In this document: piece after piece, positions 28,195-37,218 of the stretch
Layout: the number at the start of each line of letters is the position of its first letter
Numbering within the stretch: the stretch's first letter is position 1
Notes under the pieces: model-generated
Seen by the model: the letters and a program-made list of their open reading frames with translations, nothing else
Database searches by the model: none
Told to the model about the DNA's origin: nothing
Origin: Agrobacterium vitis
GTDB lineage: Bacteria; Pseudomonadota; Alphaproteobacteria; Rhizobiales; Rhizobiaceae
NCBI RefSeq assembly: GCF_013337045.2
Contig: NZ_CP118259.1
Span: 186,001-250,000 of the forward strand
Direction: 5' to 3'
Length of the DNA: 64,000 nt
Program-made: the position numbers and the translations under genes

Positions 28195-29658
28195 ATGTTG
28201 AATGTGAGTACTCTCGACAACTGGCAAGGGCGAAAAGTGTTGGTCGTCGGGGATGTGATGCTTGATAGATTTGTTTATGGAAATGTTGAAAGGGTCTCCC
28301 CGGAAGCTCCTGTTCCTGTTTTGCATTTCAAGTCGCAAATGGAAATGTTGGGTGGGGCTGCTAACGTAGCAAGAAACGTTGTTTCTCTGGGAGGGCAATC
28401 GGTTTTAATTGGCGTCGTCGGAGATGATGAAGCCGGAAGAGCCATTTGCGGCGAACTGGCAACGCGCGACGGCGTCGAAACTCATATTGTAAAGTCGTCG
28501 AAAATTCCAACGACTGTAAAAACACGATTTGTCGCCAACGGGCAGCAGATTATGCGTCTCGATGTTGAGGTTCGCCTTCAGCACGATTTAGAAATTGAAG
28601 ATATGATATGCGCGTCGGTCGCTAAGCAGCTTGAAGACGCGGAAATCGTTGTTCTTTCCGATTATGCAAAAGGTACGCTTTCAGAAGGTACGGTTAAGCG
28701 CCTGATCTCTATGGTAAAAAAGACTGGAAAGCTAGTCGTTGTCGATCCTAAGGTCAGCGACGTTTCCCGCTACTCAGGGGCTAGCGTTATTACACCAAAT
28801 GCGCTTGAAGCAGCGGCTATTTCAGGTGTTCAGTGTTCCACTGATGAATCAGCGGAACGAGCTGCGCGCTTGATTATGGAGAAAACTGATGTTTCTGCAG
28901 TTCTTCTTACGAGAAGCGCTCAAGGAATGACCGTTTTTGCTTCCGATGTTGGTGAGTATATAACCACTCATATTCCAACTACAGCCTCTGAGGTTTTTGA
29001 TGTTTCTGGAGCCGGAGATACTGTTGTAGCCGCGTTGGCTCTTGCCTTGAGTGCGGGTGAAAGCGTTGTGGCTTCTGCGAGGATTGCTAATTTGGCGGCG
29101 GGAGTGTCGGTATCCAAGCCCGGTACTTCTGTGGTTTTGCCTCATGAATTACGCCGGGCGGTTCGCGTTCAAAGTGATAAATTGAGCCACAACATATTTC
29201 CGATTAATGAGGCGGCGTTGATTGTAAATGAGTGGAAGAAGGCTGGGCTAAAAGTTGGTTTTACAAATGGTTGCTACGATTTGATTCATCCAGGACATGT
29301 TGCGCTCCTCAAACAAGCTCGAGCCACCTGTGATCGTCTCGTCGTTGGTCTTAATACAGACAATTCTGTCCGTAGATTGAAAGGCGACTCGAGGCCGGTT
29401 CAATCTGAGAACGCTCGTGCGGTTGTCATGTCTTCGATCGACAGCGTTGATTTAGTCGTCCTTTTTGATGAAGATACCCCTCTATCAATCATTGATCTTC
29501 TTGATCCTGATGTGTTGATTAAGGGAGCAGACTATTCGGTGAACACGGTAGTTGGCGCTGATCTGATTATCGGGCGCGGCGGTAAGGTCGTTCTGGTGCC
29601 ACTTGAGCAGGGGCATAGTACAACATCGATAATTGAGCGCGCTCATGCGGGTGGCTAA
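28195..29658 (+). CDS. hldE: Bifunctional heptose-7-phosphate kinase / heptose-1-phosphate adenylyltransferase
   Basis: HldE phosphorylates D-glycero-D-manno-heptose 7-phosphate at C1 and later adenylates the 1-phosphate, two steps toward ADP-heptose for LPS core or signalling. It has about 487 residues. The N-terminal PfkB kinase (1-325) shows VVGDVMLDRFVYG, RVSPEAPVPV, GGAANVARN and DVSGAGDTVVAAL. The C-terminal nucleotidyltransferase shows GFTNGCYDLIHPGHVALLKQA. An earlier in-frame ATG at 28150, with AAGGGA close by, is an alternative start. The gene is clearly richer in AT than the sugar locus further left, suggesting acquisition together with hldD, the AGE gene and gmhB. Confidence 0.93.
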   Translation: MLNVSTLDNWQGRKVLVVGDVMLDRFVYGNVERVSPEAPVPVLHFKSQMEMLGGAANVARNVVSLGGQSVLIGVVGDDEAGRAICGELATRDGVETHIVKSSKIPTTVKTRFVANGQQIMRLDVEVRLQHDLEIEDMICASVAKQLEDAEIVVLSDYAKGTLSEGTVKRLISMVKKTGKLVVVDPKVSDVSRYSGASVITPNALEAAAISGVQCSTDESAERAARLIMEKTDVSAVLLTRSAQGMTVFASDVGEYITTHIPTTASEVFDVSGAGDTVVAALALALSAGESVVASARIANLAAGVSVSKPGTSVVLPHELRRAVRVQSDKLSHNIFPINEAALIVNEWKKAGLKVGFTNGCYDLIHPGHVALLKQARATCDRLVVGLNTDNSVRRLKGDSRPVQSENARAVVMSSIDSVDLVVLFDEDTPLSIIDLLDPDVLIKGADYSVNTVVGADLIIGRGGKVVLVPLEQGHSTTSIIERAHAGG

Positions 29659-29949
29659 ACTTATGAAGCTGGGCCGTCGTATCCAATTGAATCTGCTGTA
29701 AGATGTGATGCGTTGTAAGTGTCAGAAGGTGGCGCAGCGGTGTGATGCTCTTTGGGAGTCGTTTTATTTTGCCGAACAATCTCCTCATTCTGAACCTAGT
29801 GAGATGATGGGTACGGGATATCCGATGTCGCTGAAGAGATTTGGGAAATTTGATCTTTGGTAAAGGTCGGATTTTTTCAACGTTGTGGTGTGTTTGCCGT
29901 TTGAAGCGGAACTCGTTGAAAACTTACATATCGAAATGGAGAGAATGGA

Positions 29950-30939
29950 ATGTATGTCGTAACCGGGGGGGCTGGATTTATTGGCTCAAATATTGCTGCA
30001 GCGCTCGATCAGCGTGGCGATGATATTGTGATAATCGATCATTTTGGTTCGGATGACTTCAAATGGCGTAATATCGCTAAACGCCGTATCAAATCGATCG
30101 TTAATCCCAAAGAAGGTTCCGCTTTCATCGAGCGCAACGCACAATTGATATCTGGTATTTTCCATATGGGGGCCATATCAGCGACGACAGAAACTGATAT
30201 TGATTTAATAGTCGAGAACAATATAAATTTTTCTCAAGAACTTTGGAATATTTGTTCAGAACATCAAATACCTTTTGTCTATGCGTCGTCGGCGGCAACT
30301 TACGGAGATGGGTCGCTGGGATTCGTAGATAATGAAGAAGATGCCTACTTATCTTCTTTACGTCCACTAAATGCTTATGGTTGGAGTAAGCATCTTTTCG
30401 ATCGCATGGTTCAGGGTGCTATCGCGAGAAAAGAAAAAACTCCTCCTGTGTGGGGGGGGCTGAAATTCTTTAACGTCTATGGGCCAAACGAATATCATAA
30501 AGGGCCGCAAAGGAGTGTAGCCGTTCAGCTTTATGAGCAAATTGTACGCGAGGGCTCTGCCAAGTTGTTTCGTTCTGATCATCCTGATTATGCTGATGGC
30601 GGCCAGTTGAGGGATTTTGTCTGGGTTGGTGACTGCGTGGATGTTGCGTTGTGGCTAATGAGCGGACAATCAAAATTGTCAGGAATCTATAATGTTGGAT
30701 CTGGATCTGCGCGTAGTTTCCGTGAGAAAGCTGAAATTATATTTTCCACTTTAGGAAAACCAATACATATCGACTACGTTGATCTTCCTCCGAAATTGAA
30801 GGGAAAATATCAGTACTTTACAGAGGCTTCTCTGGAAAAGCTAAGAGCTGCTGGTTATGAAAAACCCCTGACTACGCTTGAGGTTGGAATGAAGCGATAT
30901 GTCGAATATTTCCTGGGGCAACCTGATGTATTCATATGA
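29950..30939 (+). CDS. hldD: ADP-L-glycero-D-manno-heptose 6-epimerase
   Basis: HldD inverts C6 of ADP-D-glycero-D-manno-heptose, the last step of nucleotide-heptose synthesis. It has 329 residues with VTGGAGFIGSN at the NADP site, the family-specific FKWRNI block, FHMGAISATTETD, YASSAATYG and the catalytic YGWSK. KYQYFTEASLEKLRAAGY near the C-terminus is typical. A 290-bp spacer without a recognisable gene separates it from hldE. The following AGE gene starts inside its last codons. Confidence 0.95.
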   Translation: MYVVTGGAGFIGSNIAAALDQRGDDIVIIDHFGSDDFKWRNIAKRRIKSIVNPKEGSAFIERNAQLISGIFHMGAISATTETDIDLIVENNINFSQELWNICSEHQIPFVYASSAATYGDGSLGFVDNEEDAYLSSLRPLNAYGWSKHLFDRMVQGAIARKEKTPPVWGGLKFFNVYGPNEYHKGPQRSVAVQLYEQIVREGSAKLFRSDHPDYADGGQLRDFVWVGDCVDVALWLMSGQSKLSGIYNVGSGSARSFREKAEIIFSTLGKPIHIDYVDLPPKLKGKYQYFTEASLEKLRAAGYEKPLTTLEVGMKRYVEYFLGQPDVFI

Positions 30940-32146
30940 TGATATATCATCGAAGGCTAAAAATTTGTCAGATATCAATCGCGAAGCCGATGTAGCTAAT
31001 AATTGGCTGAAATGCTGTGCGTTGCCGTTGTGGTCTGGCATAGGCTTCGACAGGGAGAAGCAATCTTTCCACGAGCAATTAGATTTTTCTCTTTCGCCGC
31101 TTACAAGTCAACGACGAGTGATGGTCCAAGCGCGTCAAATCGTGGTTTTTTCCGCAGCATATTTAAACGGCGACTGTCATGCGGGCAAAGAGCTTGCACT
31201 TTGCGCAGTTGAATCGATGCTGCAAAATTATGAAGACCGTGAGGGCCGTGGTGGCTTCGTATTTTCAATTGACCCGAGGACAGGGCAGTTGGATGATCGT
31301 CGTGATCTTTACGCTCACGCCTTTGTTTTGTTTTCTCTTGCGTGGGTTTTGAGGCTAGAAAATCGTCAGTCCTTTAAGGATGCGATAGAGCGAACGCTGT
31401 CGTTTCTCGAGTTACATTTAAGCGATTCCGTACGCGGAGGCTATTGGGATAGTTTGCCTCGACTTGATGATAAGCGCAGTCAAAATCCGCACATGCATCT
31501 GTTGGAGGCATTTATTGCCTTGTATGAAACGACGGGTGAAAGACGGTTTCTTGATCTTAGCCGGCAGTTGCGTGACCTTGCCGTGACAAAGTTTTTAAAT
31601 TTAGAAACCGGGTCGTTGTGCGAATATTTTACGGATGACTGGACTGTCTACCCTTCGCTTGACAAAGGAATTGTCGAGCCTGGCCACTTGTTTGAGTGGT
31701 CTTGGTTGCTGTCACGATTTTGGAGTTTGAGTGGCGAAGATCAGTCTTTGCCGATACGGTCAATGATGATGCGCGCTCTGAAAAGTGGCTTTAGCAATGA
31801 TGAGGGACGTATCATTGACCAGATCGACGAACAAGGTAGATCATTGCTGAAAACTAGTCGATCATGGCCGCATACCGAGGCTCTGAAGGCGCTTACGTCA
31901 ATTAGTATAATAAAACCTTCAGTTCAAAATCAGCTAGTAGCTAACATCCTCCAAAGATTAAAGAATAACTACTGTCCAGATAATTTGAAGGGTGGTTGGT
32001 ATGATCAATTGAATGAGGATGATGTAAGTGTTAGGCCAAACATTCCGGCCAGCACTTTATATCATATTTATTTCGGTATAACGGCTGTTAAGCAATTTGT
32101 TGATAAGGGGCTAACCTATGAATTTACACCGGGTGATGTCCAATAA
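30926..32146 (+). CDS. AGE-family (N-acylglucosamine 2-epimerase-like) sugar epimerase/isomerase
   Basis: A 406-residue alpha6/alpha6-barrel protein of the AGE/YihS/mannose-isomerase superfamily. Segments such as RGGFVFSIDPRTG, DLYAHAFVLFSLAW, RGGYWDSLPR, QNPHMHLLEAFIALYE and EPGHLFEWSWLL contain the paired histidines used for proton transfer in this family. It overlaps hldD by 14 bp and gmhB by 29 bp, so it is translationally coupled into the heptose operon. Known members interconvert aldoses and ketoses or epimerise at C2. The locus lacks gmhA, so this protein may make manno-heptose 7-phosphate from sedoheptulose 7-phosphate. That is inference; another sugar substrate is possible. Confidence 0.8.
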   Translation: MYSYDDISSKAKNLSDINREADVANNWLKCCALPLWSGIGFDREKQSFHEQLDFSLSPLTSQRRVMVQARQIVVFSAAYLNGDCHAGKELALCAVESMLQNYEDREGRGGFVFSIDPRTGQLDDRRDLYAHAFVLFSLAWVLRLENRQSFKDAIERTLSFLELHLSDSVRGGYWDSLPRLDDKRSQNPHMHLLEAFIALYETTGERRFLDLSRQLRDLAVTKFLNLETGSLCEYFTDDWTVYPSLDKGIVEPGHLFEWSWLLSRFWSLSGEDQSLPIRSMMMRALKSGFSNDEGRIIDQIDEQGRSLLKTSRSWPHTEALKALTSISIIKPSVQNQLVANILQRLKNNYCPDNLKGGWYDQLNEDDVSVRPNIPASTLYHIYFGITAVKQFVDKGLTYEFTPGDVQ

Positions 32147-32693
32147 AATTGAGACGCCGCAAAAAGTGATCTTTTTAGACAGAGATGGTACAATTATCGT
32201 CGACAAAAATTACTTGAGTAGGCCTGAAGATGTTGAACTTGAAATAGGGTGTGTGGAGGGGCTTACGAAGTTTTCGAAAGCTGGGTACCTATTAATTGGA
32301 GTTACAAATCAATCTGGTGTGGGGCGTGGTTTCTTTAGTTTGGCCGATGTAAATCAGTGTAATAATAGGGTTGAAAGTTTGCTTTCGCCTCACGGCATTT
32401 ATATCTCTGCTTGGTATGTTTGCCCTCACAGACCTGAAGAGGATTGCACCTGTCGTAAACCTCGCTCAGGGCTTGTTGAGCAGGCTGAGGCAATTGTTTC
32501 CATCGATTACAGCCGGTCTTTCGTAATTGGTGATAAGGATGCCGATGTTATGCTTGGTAGGAATTGCGGCATGGAAAGTATTCTTGTTTTATCTGGTGCA
32601 GGTCGACTCCATCTTGAATGGGCATGTGAACACGGCTACATGACCGCTGCCACCTTAGATGATGCAGCCGATTTAATTCTCTCAAGTCCGTAA
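32118..32693 (+). CDS. gmhB: D-glycero-D-manno-heptose 1,7-bisphosphate 7-phosphatase
   Basis: GmhB is a HAD phosphatase that removes the 7-phosphate between the kinase and adenylyltransferase steps of HldE. It has 191 residues with FLDRDGTI (nucleophile and acid Asp), VTNQSG, a zinc loop CPHRPEEDCTCRKP and IGDKDADVMLG. ATG at 32118 inside the AGE gene has AAGGGG ahead of it; an ATG at 32136 is the alternative. It completes the set from heptose 7-phosphate to ADP-heptose. Confidence 0.92.
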   Translation: MNLHRVMSNKIETPQKVIFLDRDGTIIVDKNYLSRPEDVELEIGCVEGLTKFSKAGYLLIGVTNQSGVGRGFFSLADVNQCNNRVESLLSPHGIYISAWYVCPHRPEEDCTCRKPRSGLVEQAEAIVSIDYSRSFVIGDKDADVMLGRNCGMESILVLSGAGRLHLEWACEHGYMTAATLDDAADLILSSP

Positions 32694-32823
32694 GCGGTGT
32701 GCGGCTCTCACCTTTACAATAATCGCGGCTTTAATGGGCACAGTAACTATAGTCGTTTGCAGGCTTCGCGATTTGATCGCATCAACAACCTCAAGTAGGT
32801 GGGTTGGATAGTTGGGAGTCGTC

Positions 32824-33291
32824 ATGACAGCGCCATACAGTGATCTTGGCTCGCTCGATGACTGGCTCCTTAAACAAGGGATTGAGCAGGCAGAGCGCGG
32901 AATTTCGATTGAAGACGAGCTTATTCCGGGGACGGTCGAGCGGTCGGGACTGCCTTATGTCTATCTTTACGCTACGGTTATTTTCGACGGGGAAGTCGCC
33001 AATGGCGGCCTTCCTCAGTTCTTCGAAAACTCATCCGGCGCTTTGGCTCCTATCGTTCGGGATGCGTTGCAGGCAATGGAAGCGCTCCATTACGCTACCA
33101 TCATGACGGAACTTATCAACGCTTTTGGGCCGGAATACCCTCGCAATCAGTGGGTTCGAGTCGATAAGATAGACTCAGACACTTCTATCCAGGAAATGCT
33201 GGATCGCGGCTATCATGCCATTGATGTCTGGAGCCGGGAGTTCATCCTCGCACGCGACAATTACGCCAGAAAAAATGAATTATTGAAATGA
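32824..33291 (+). CDS. DUF4375 family protein
   Basis: A 155-residue protein with the DUF4375 core VANGGLPQFFENSSG followed by an alpha-helical C-terminal half. ATG at 32824 is preceded by GGGAG. The family is of unknown function and often occurs among accessory genes. It sits between the heptose operon and the insertion sequence and is not obviously part of either. Confidence 0.75.
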   Translation: MTAPYSDLGSLDDWLLKQGIEQAERGISIEDELIPGTVERSGLPYVYLYATVIFDGEVANGGLPQFFENSSGALAPIVRDALQAMEALHYATIMTELINAFGPEYPRNQWVRVDKIDSDTSIQEMLDRGYHAIDVWSREFILARDNYARKNELLK

Positions 33292-33438
33292 GTAAACCGC
33301 GTCCAAAATGGCTCTTTTGAGCCTGATGCGTTGCGGAGCTGTTAGGTAAGGCAGGATAACTGCCACGGCAGAAGCTCGTCGATTGAGGTGCCCCCTGATT
33401 TTGGGCCAGCGGGAGCTGGAATTTTCCGGGGTTAAGGC

Positions 33439-34197
33439 TCATGTCGGCGTGGGTGCCGATGAGCCGTTCATGAGCGATATCGGCACCTTGTTGCCGATCG
33501 CGCTATGTGGCCGGAACTCGTTATAGTCTCTACGCCAATCCTCCATCTTTGCCCGTGCGTCGTCAAGGCTCATAAACCAATGAGCGCTCAGGCATTCAGC
33601 CCGGAACTTGCCATTAAAGCTCTCGATGTAGCTGTTGTCGGTCGGCTTGCCCGGCCGCGAGAAGTCGAGCATGACGCCCTTGTGATAGGCCCAAAGATCA
33701 AGGTCTCGGGAGATGAATTCGCTGCCGTTGTCTACCCGAATGGTGGCTGGGTAGCCGACCTGGCGACATACCCTTTCAAGCGTCTGAACGACATCCTCAC
33801 CCTTGTAACTGAAGCGCGCATCGACTACCGGCGAAAAGCGTGAGAATGTATCAACCACTGTCAGAACCCTGATTTTGCGGCCGGTAGCCAATTGGTCATG
33901 TACGAAGTCCATCGCCCAGACATGGTTGGAATGGGTAGGTTCCGTGCGGTCGGCTCGCAGCTTAGCCTTGACCTGACGCTTGGGAACCTTGTTGCGGAGC
34001 TGGAGGTCCATCTCCTTGTAAAGACGATAGATTCGCTTCGGATTAACAGGCCATCCATCACGCCTGAGCAGGACATGGACGCGACGATAACCGTGGCGTA
34101 CGCGCGTTTGGCAGATGTCCCTGATCTTCAGCTTTAGTTCGGCCTGCTCGCCACGTCTGGACTTGTAGACATAGAGCGACCGGTCAATCTTCAACAC
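33439..34197 (-). CDS. IS3-family transposase OrfB (DDE integrase core)
   Basis: A 252-residue catalytic subunit. It starts in an HTH_21-like region (YVYKSRRGEQAELKLKIRDI and RHGYRRVHVLLRRDG), followed by the rve core with WAMDFVHDQL (first Asp), RVDNGSEFIS (second Asp) and the Glu in TDNSYIESFNGKFR. In the living element it is probably made as an OrfAB fusion by programmed frameshifting, so the in-frame start given here is nominal. Confidence 0.9.
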   Translation of the reverse strand: MLKIDRSLYVYKSRRGEQAELKLKIRDICQTRVRHGYRRVHVLLRRDGWPVNPKRIYRLYKEMDLQLRNKVPKRQVKAKLRADRTEPTHSNHVWAMDFVHDQLATGRKIRVLTVVDTFSRFSPVVDARFSYKGEDVVQTLERVCRQVGYPATIRVDNGSEFISRDLDLWAYHKGVMLDFSRPGKPTDNSYIESFNGKFRAECLSAHWFMSLDDARAKMEDWRRDYNEFRPHSAIGNKVPISLMNGSSAPTPT

Positions 34198-34271
34198 CGA
34201 GCATGCACGCCGGATCGAAACCTTCCAGTCCGCCTTGACTGTGTCGACAAGCTTGCGCTTGCGGGCAGGCC

Positions 34272-34538
34272 TCAGAGCTTTTTTGACAGGACATCCTGGA
34301 GCATGGCCTTGTCCAGTGAGAGATCCGCCACAATCCGCTTCAGCTTGGCATTCTCCTCCTCAAGCTGCCGCAGCCGCTTCATCTCCGAGGGCATCAGGCC
34401 CGCGTATTTTTTGCGCCAATTGTAGAACGTCGCATCGGAAATTCCTGCCTTGCGGCAAACCTCACCAACCGGCGTTCCATCTTCCGCCTGCTTCAACACA
34501 AATGCGATCTGCGCTTCCGAAAACTTGGACGCCTTCAT
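34272..34538 (-). CDS. IS3-family transposase OrfA
   Basis: An 88-residue helix-turn-helix protein (MKASKFSEAQIAFVLKQAED, EVCRKAGISDATFYNWRKKY) with a C-terminal leucine zipper (LRQLEEENAKLKRIVADL). It binds the element ends and heads the OrfA/OrfB frameshift pair. Confidence 0.9.
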   Translation of the reverse strand: MKASKFSEAQIAFVLKQAEDGTPVGEVCRKAGISDATFYNWRKKYAGLMPSEMKRLRQLEEENAKLKRIVADLSLDKAMLQDVLSKKL

Positions 34539-34642
34539 TGAATTCTCCCCTTCTTCCCAGCAGGGATCATAAGCGGAAAATTCCAGTTCAAAATGGCCTA
34601 ATTTATTGGGGGCACGTCAACGATAGATGGCAACTGCTTCAG

Positions 34643-35560
34643 TCATTTCCCGTCTTCAGGCATCCAACCTAATGCTTCGGCCTTTGCAAAAGATTCCTGG
34701 TTCAGTCGGTACCAGGTGTCGAATTTGATACGATCCGGCTCGGAAATCTGATACATCTGCGTATAACGTCCAGTAGTTTCACGGCGCAGAAGACCCGCAT
34801 AAGCACTACCCTTCATGACAAACGCGAACACAAACTTGGGATGGATGCGCAGCAGGTCATCGGCAATGACGATCGCCTCTTCGTAGGATTTTTGTTCCAT
34901 CTTATATTCGAGCAGCGTCGATGAAATCAAAGCGACAGCTTCATCGTGGTCGAGCGCGCGCAGATACACGCCATGGGCAATCGCTGCATCCGACATGGAT
35001 AATTTCTGCCGGTACCACACATCGCGCGTAAATCCGCCACCACTTGTCGCCTCCAGATTCCATGTCCTGCCATCATCATCCGTATATTTGATCAACATGT
35101 GGGATGGCGCTTCGGCCAGAGTCATCTTCAAACCGATTTCCTGACCTGCAAACAGCATCAGCAAGGGCATTGTCACGCAATTACCGCGGCGGGTAGTGAG
35201 ATAGGTGGAGAGCAGCTGGTTACGGAGGTTGCGCCCAAGTGGATCGCTCTGATCGTATTCGTATGGGCGGAAATCGTTCCAGGGGCCGCTTTCATACAAA
35301 TACTTTTTCAACGCCGTTAGCTTCTGAGCTGATGTTGCGCCTTCGCCGGCCATGTCACGCACGATGTGAGCGATCTTTTTTACCTCGTAAGCTGCATCGA
35401 CGTCCTGCGGTACTATGTCGTTATCGATGCGGAGCTTTGCCTCAAGAAAGGAAATATGTGCATTTGGCAGTGGCACGAGATGGATAGGGCCGTCTTCGGC
35501 GACCGAATGCGCCGTCATTATCAAAAATGAGGCTAAAGCAATCAAAATGGGCTTAATCAC
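34643..35560 (-). CDS. Exported transglutaminase-like protein with TPR-like tail
   Basis: A 305-residue protein with a Sec signal peptide (MIKPILIALASFLIMTAHSVA). A transglutaminase-like domain of the SirB1/cysteine-protease type has C128 in TTRRGNCVTMPLL, H154 in EAPSHMLIKYTDDDG, and following Asp/Asn residues for a triad. A helical TPR-like C-terminus (YEEAIVIADDLLRIHPKFVFAFVMKGSAYAGLL) follows. It is on the same strand as, and 178 bp beyond, gspJ, so it may belong to the T2SS unit, perhaps as an accessory periplasmic factor. The IS3 element lies just past its stop. The role is unknown. Confidence 0.72.
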   Translation of the reverse strand: MIKPILIALASFLIMTAHSVAEDGPIHLVPLPNAHISFLEAKLRIDNDIVPQDVDAAYEVKKIAHIVRDMAGEGATSAQKLTALKKYLYESGPWNDFRPYEYDQSDPLGRNLRNQLLSTYLTTRRGNCVTMPLLMLFAGQEIGLKMTLAEAPSHMLIKYTDDDGRTWNLEATSGGGFTRDVWYRQKLSMSDAAIAHGVYLRALDHDEAVALISSTLLEYKMEQKSYEEAIVIADDLLRIHPKFVFAFVMKGSAYAGLLRRETTGRYTQMYQISEPDRIKFDTWYRLNQESFAKAEALGWMPEDGK

Positions 35561-35738
35561 TATTTGAGCCTCGACCCGAAGTTTGTGGCGCAGCGCGCGT
35601 CATTGATGGTTTCGTTGTCACACGCACGCACCGACCCAGGACCATAATAGGGAATGACAAACGACCTCATGGATCTTTATTGACAATAAGACGAATAAAA
35701 CACTGTCTGCAATCCACCGTGATCTAGATCTGGCAAAA

Positions 35739-36368
35739 TCATGGAGAGAGGGAGACATTGGGCAACCAAATTTGGCGTGTTGCCGCGGCTTTGATCTTAT
35801 CTTCCTCAAGGATCAAACTAAACCGCAAGCCTGCAGGAAGTTGGTTCGCAGCATCCCAGCTCGCTCGCCAAACAGTTTCTTTGTCACCAAGGTATTGAAA
35901 CTGAATTATATCGATATGAGTTGAAACCACATCGCTGCCCTCGCTTCCTGCTGCGGGACGGTAGGGCATCAACCTTCGCCGCAAAGAAAATCGCCCACCG
36001 TTGTCGATGATATCGTACCGCACCTGCCGAACTCCAAGGCTTTTAAAGCCCGTCCGGACGGCTGCGACAAACTCGATTGCATCACCAGATCCGCGAAAAA
36101 CGACTTGCTTGCCAGCGCTCGTTGCGACAAGCAAAGGCCTACGAAACGGCGTTTGCAAGTCCGAAACGATTTGATCAGCAAGTGTGTCTGCTTCCTGCTG
36201 CAATACCAGCTTCTGATTAATCTCGCCGATTTTTCGAAGTTGGCCGATGGCTGACGTCAAGATCGAAGTCATCATTGCAATGAGGACGAGAACGATAAGA
36301 ACTTCAATCAAACTGAAGCCTGCGTCGCGATCTCCGTCATTTGCCATTTGTCCTGTTTGGCGTTCCAT
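35739..36368 (-). CDS. gspJ: T2SS minor pseudopilin GspJ
   Basis: A 209-residue minor pseudopilin. A short charged leader precedes the prepilin cleavage motif AGFSLIEVLIVLVLIAMM (G^F with Glu+5), and the long C-terminal domain is the family norm. GspI-J-K form the tip complex that starts pseudopilus assembly. It directly abuts gspI and is the last typical gsp gene of the cluster. Confidence 0.88.
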   Translation of the reverse strand: MERQTGQMANDGDRDAGFSLIEVLIVLVLIAMMTSILTSAIGQLRKIGEINQKLVLQQEADTLADQIVSDLQTPFRRPLLVATSAGKQVVFRGSGDAIEFVAAVRTGFKSLGVRQVRYDIIDNGGRFSLRRRLMPYRPAAGSEGSDVVSTHIDIIQFQYLGDKETVWRASWDAANQLPAGLRFSLILEEDKIKAAATRQIWLPNVSLSP

Positions 36369-36761
36369 TCACTTCATTGCCTCAGGCAGGAATGTTCTGT
36401 AGTGGCCAATGATCTGATGTGTCCGGCCCGAAAATACGTCCAGATCCAGTTGCAAGATCCTAACCCCGCTGTCCCTGTTTTCTGAGACTATGCTGCGGTG
36501 TAGCTGCCAAGACGGCTCATCGTCGTTGTCTTTCGACCGATGACTTTCGTCGGTTCGCGCGAGCACGTTCGGATCGTCCAAAATGCGTTGCGCGACCAAT
36601 ACCGCTTTATGATGATCTGCAATCAGAGTTTGGCTCCGGGCAACCACTTGGAGCGTCTTGTTTAATCCGATGAGCGCCAGCGACACGATGAGAAATGCGA
36701 CAAGAACCTCCAACAGTGAAAAGCCGTCATCGGTGACGGTATTGTCAATGTGTTTCGTCAT
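36369..36761 (-). CDS. gspI: T2SS minor pseudopilin GspI
   Basis: A 130-residue minor pseudopilin with the cleavage site DDGFSLLEVLVAFLIVSLALIGL and a short globular domain containing ADHHKAVLVAQRILDDPN. It overlaps gspH by 17 bp and is followed immediately by gspJ. GspI is the core of the pseudopilus tip with GspJ and GspK. Confidence 0.88.
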   Translation of the reverse strand: MTKHIDNTVTDDGFSLLEVLVAFLIVSLALIGLNKTLQVVARSQTLIADHHKAVLVAQRILDDPNVLARTDESHRSKDNDDEPSWQLHRSIVSENRDSGVRILQLDLDVFSGRTHQIIGHYRTFLPEAMK

Positions 36762-37218
36762 AGGTGCTCAATCCGGTAAGCCAAAGAGTTTCGATGGATA
36801 CAGTGGCACTGCCGGTTTGAAGCCGAATCCGGCCACCAGATGACGTACCATCCGGCAAAAACAAAATTATGCGCCGGCTGTTTCCGTACTTGAACTCGTC
36901 TGCGGTCCTGACCTCCAACGCCACGTTATCTGGAATTTGCACTCGCCCGGAGGCCTGTCCTTTTTTACTCACCGTCCTTGTCTGAAGGTCCACTTCGACA
37001 TTGACCTCTGCTTTACGCATCACAGCCTCCATCCGCGCATCATTTAGCACCGAGACAATCGCCCGAGCGGTGTCAGCAACAGACTGAGTTTTGCGACTTT
37101 TCTGGAACGAAATCAGGCCGACAGCCAACGAGACAATCACCATGACGACAAGCATTTCCAGCAGAGAAAACCCGTCGTTCTCTGATCGTGCTAAACGACT
37201 GCCGACCGAAAAACTCAT
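36745..37218 (-). CDS. gspH: T2SS minor pseudopilin GspH
   Basis: A 157-residue pseudopilin with the processing site NDGFSLLEMLVVMVIVSLAV and a beta-rich C-terminal domain (IILFLPDGTSSGGRI). The start overlaps the gspF stop by four bases (ATGA). It links the tip complex to the GspG filament. Confidence 0.87.
   Translation of the reverse strand: MSFSVGSRLARSENDGFSLLEMLVVMVIVSLAVGLISFQKSRKTQSVADTARAIVSVLNDARMEAVMRKAEVNVEVDLQTRTVSKKGQASGRVQIPDNVALEVRTADEFKYGNSRRIILFLPDGTSSGGRIRLQTGSATVSIETLWLTGLSTYDETH

Larger units (their letters stand above)
33384..34620 (-). mobile_element. Complete IS3-family (IS407-like) insertion sequence
   Basis: About 1237 bp. The left end reads TGAGGTGCCCCC and the right end, inverted, TTGACGTGCCCCC. 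The 4-bp sequence CGAT flanks both sides (33380-33383 and 34621-34624), matching the 4-bp target duplication of the IS407 group. It encodes orfA and orfB on the minus strand, both without visible damage, so the element could be active. Confidence 0.88.
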
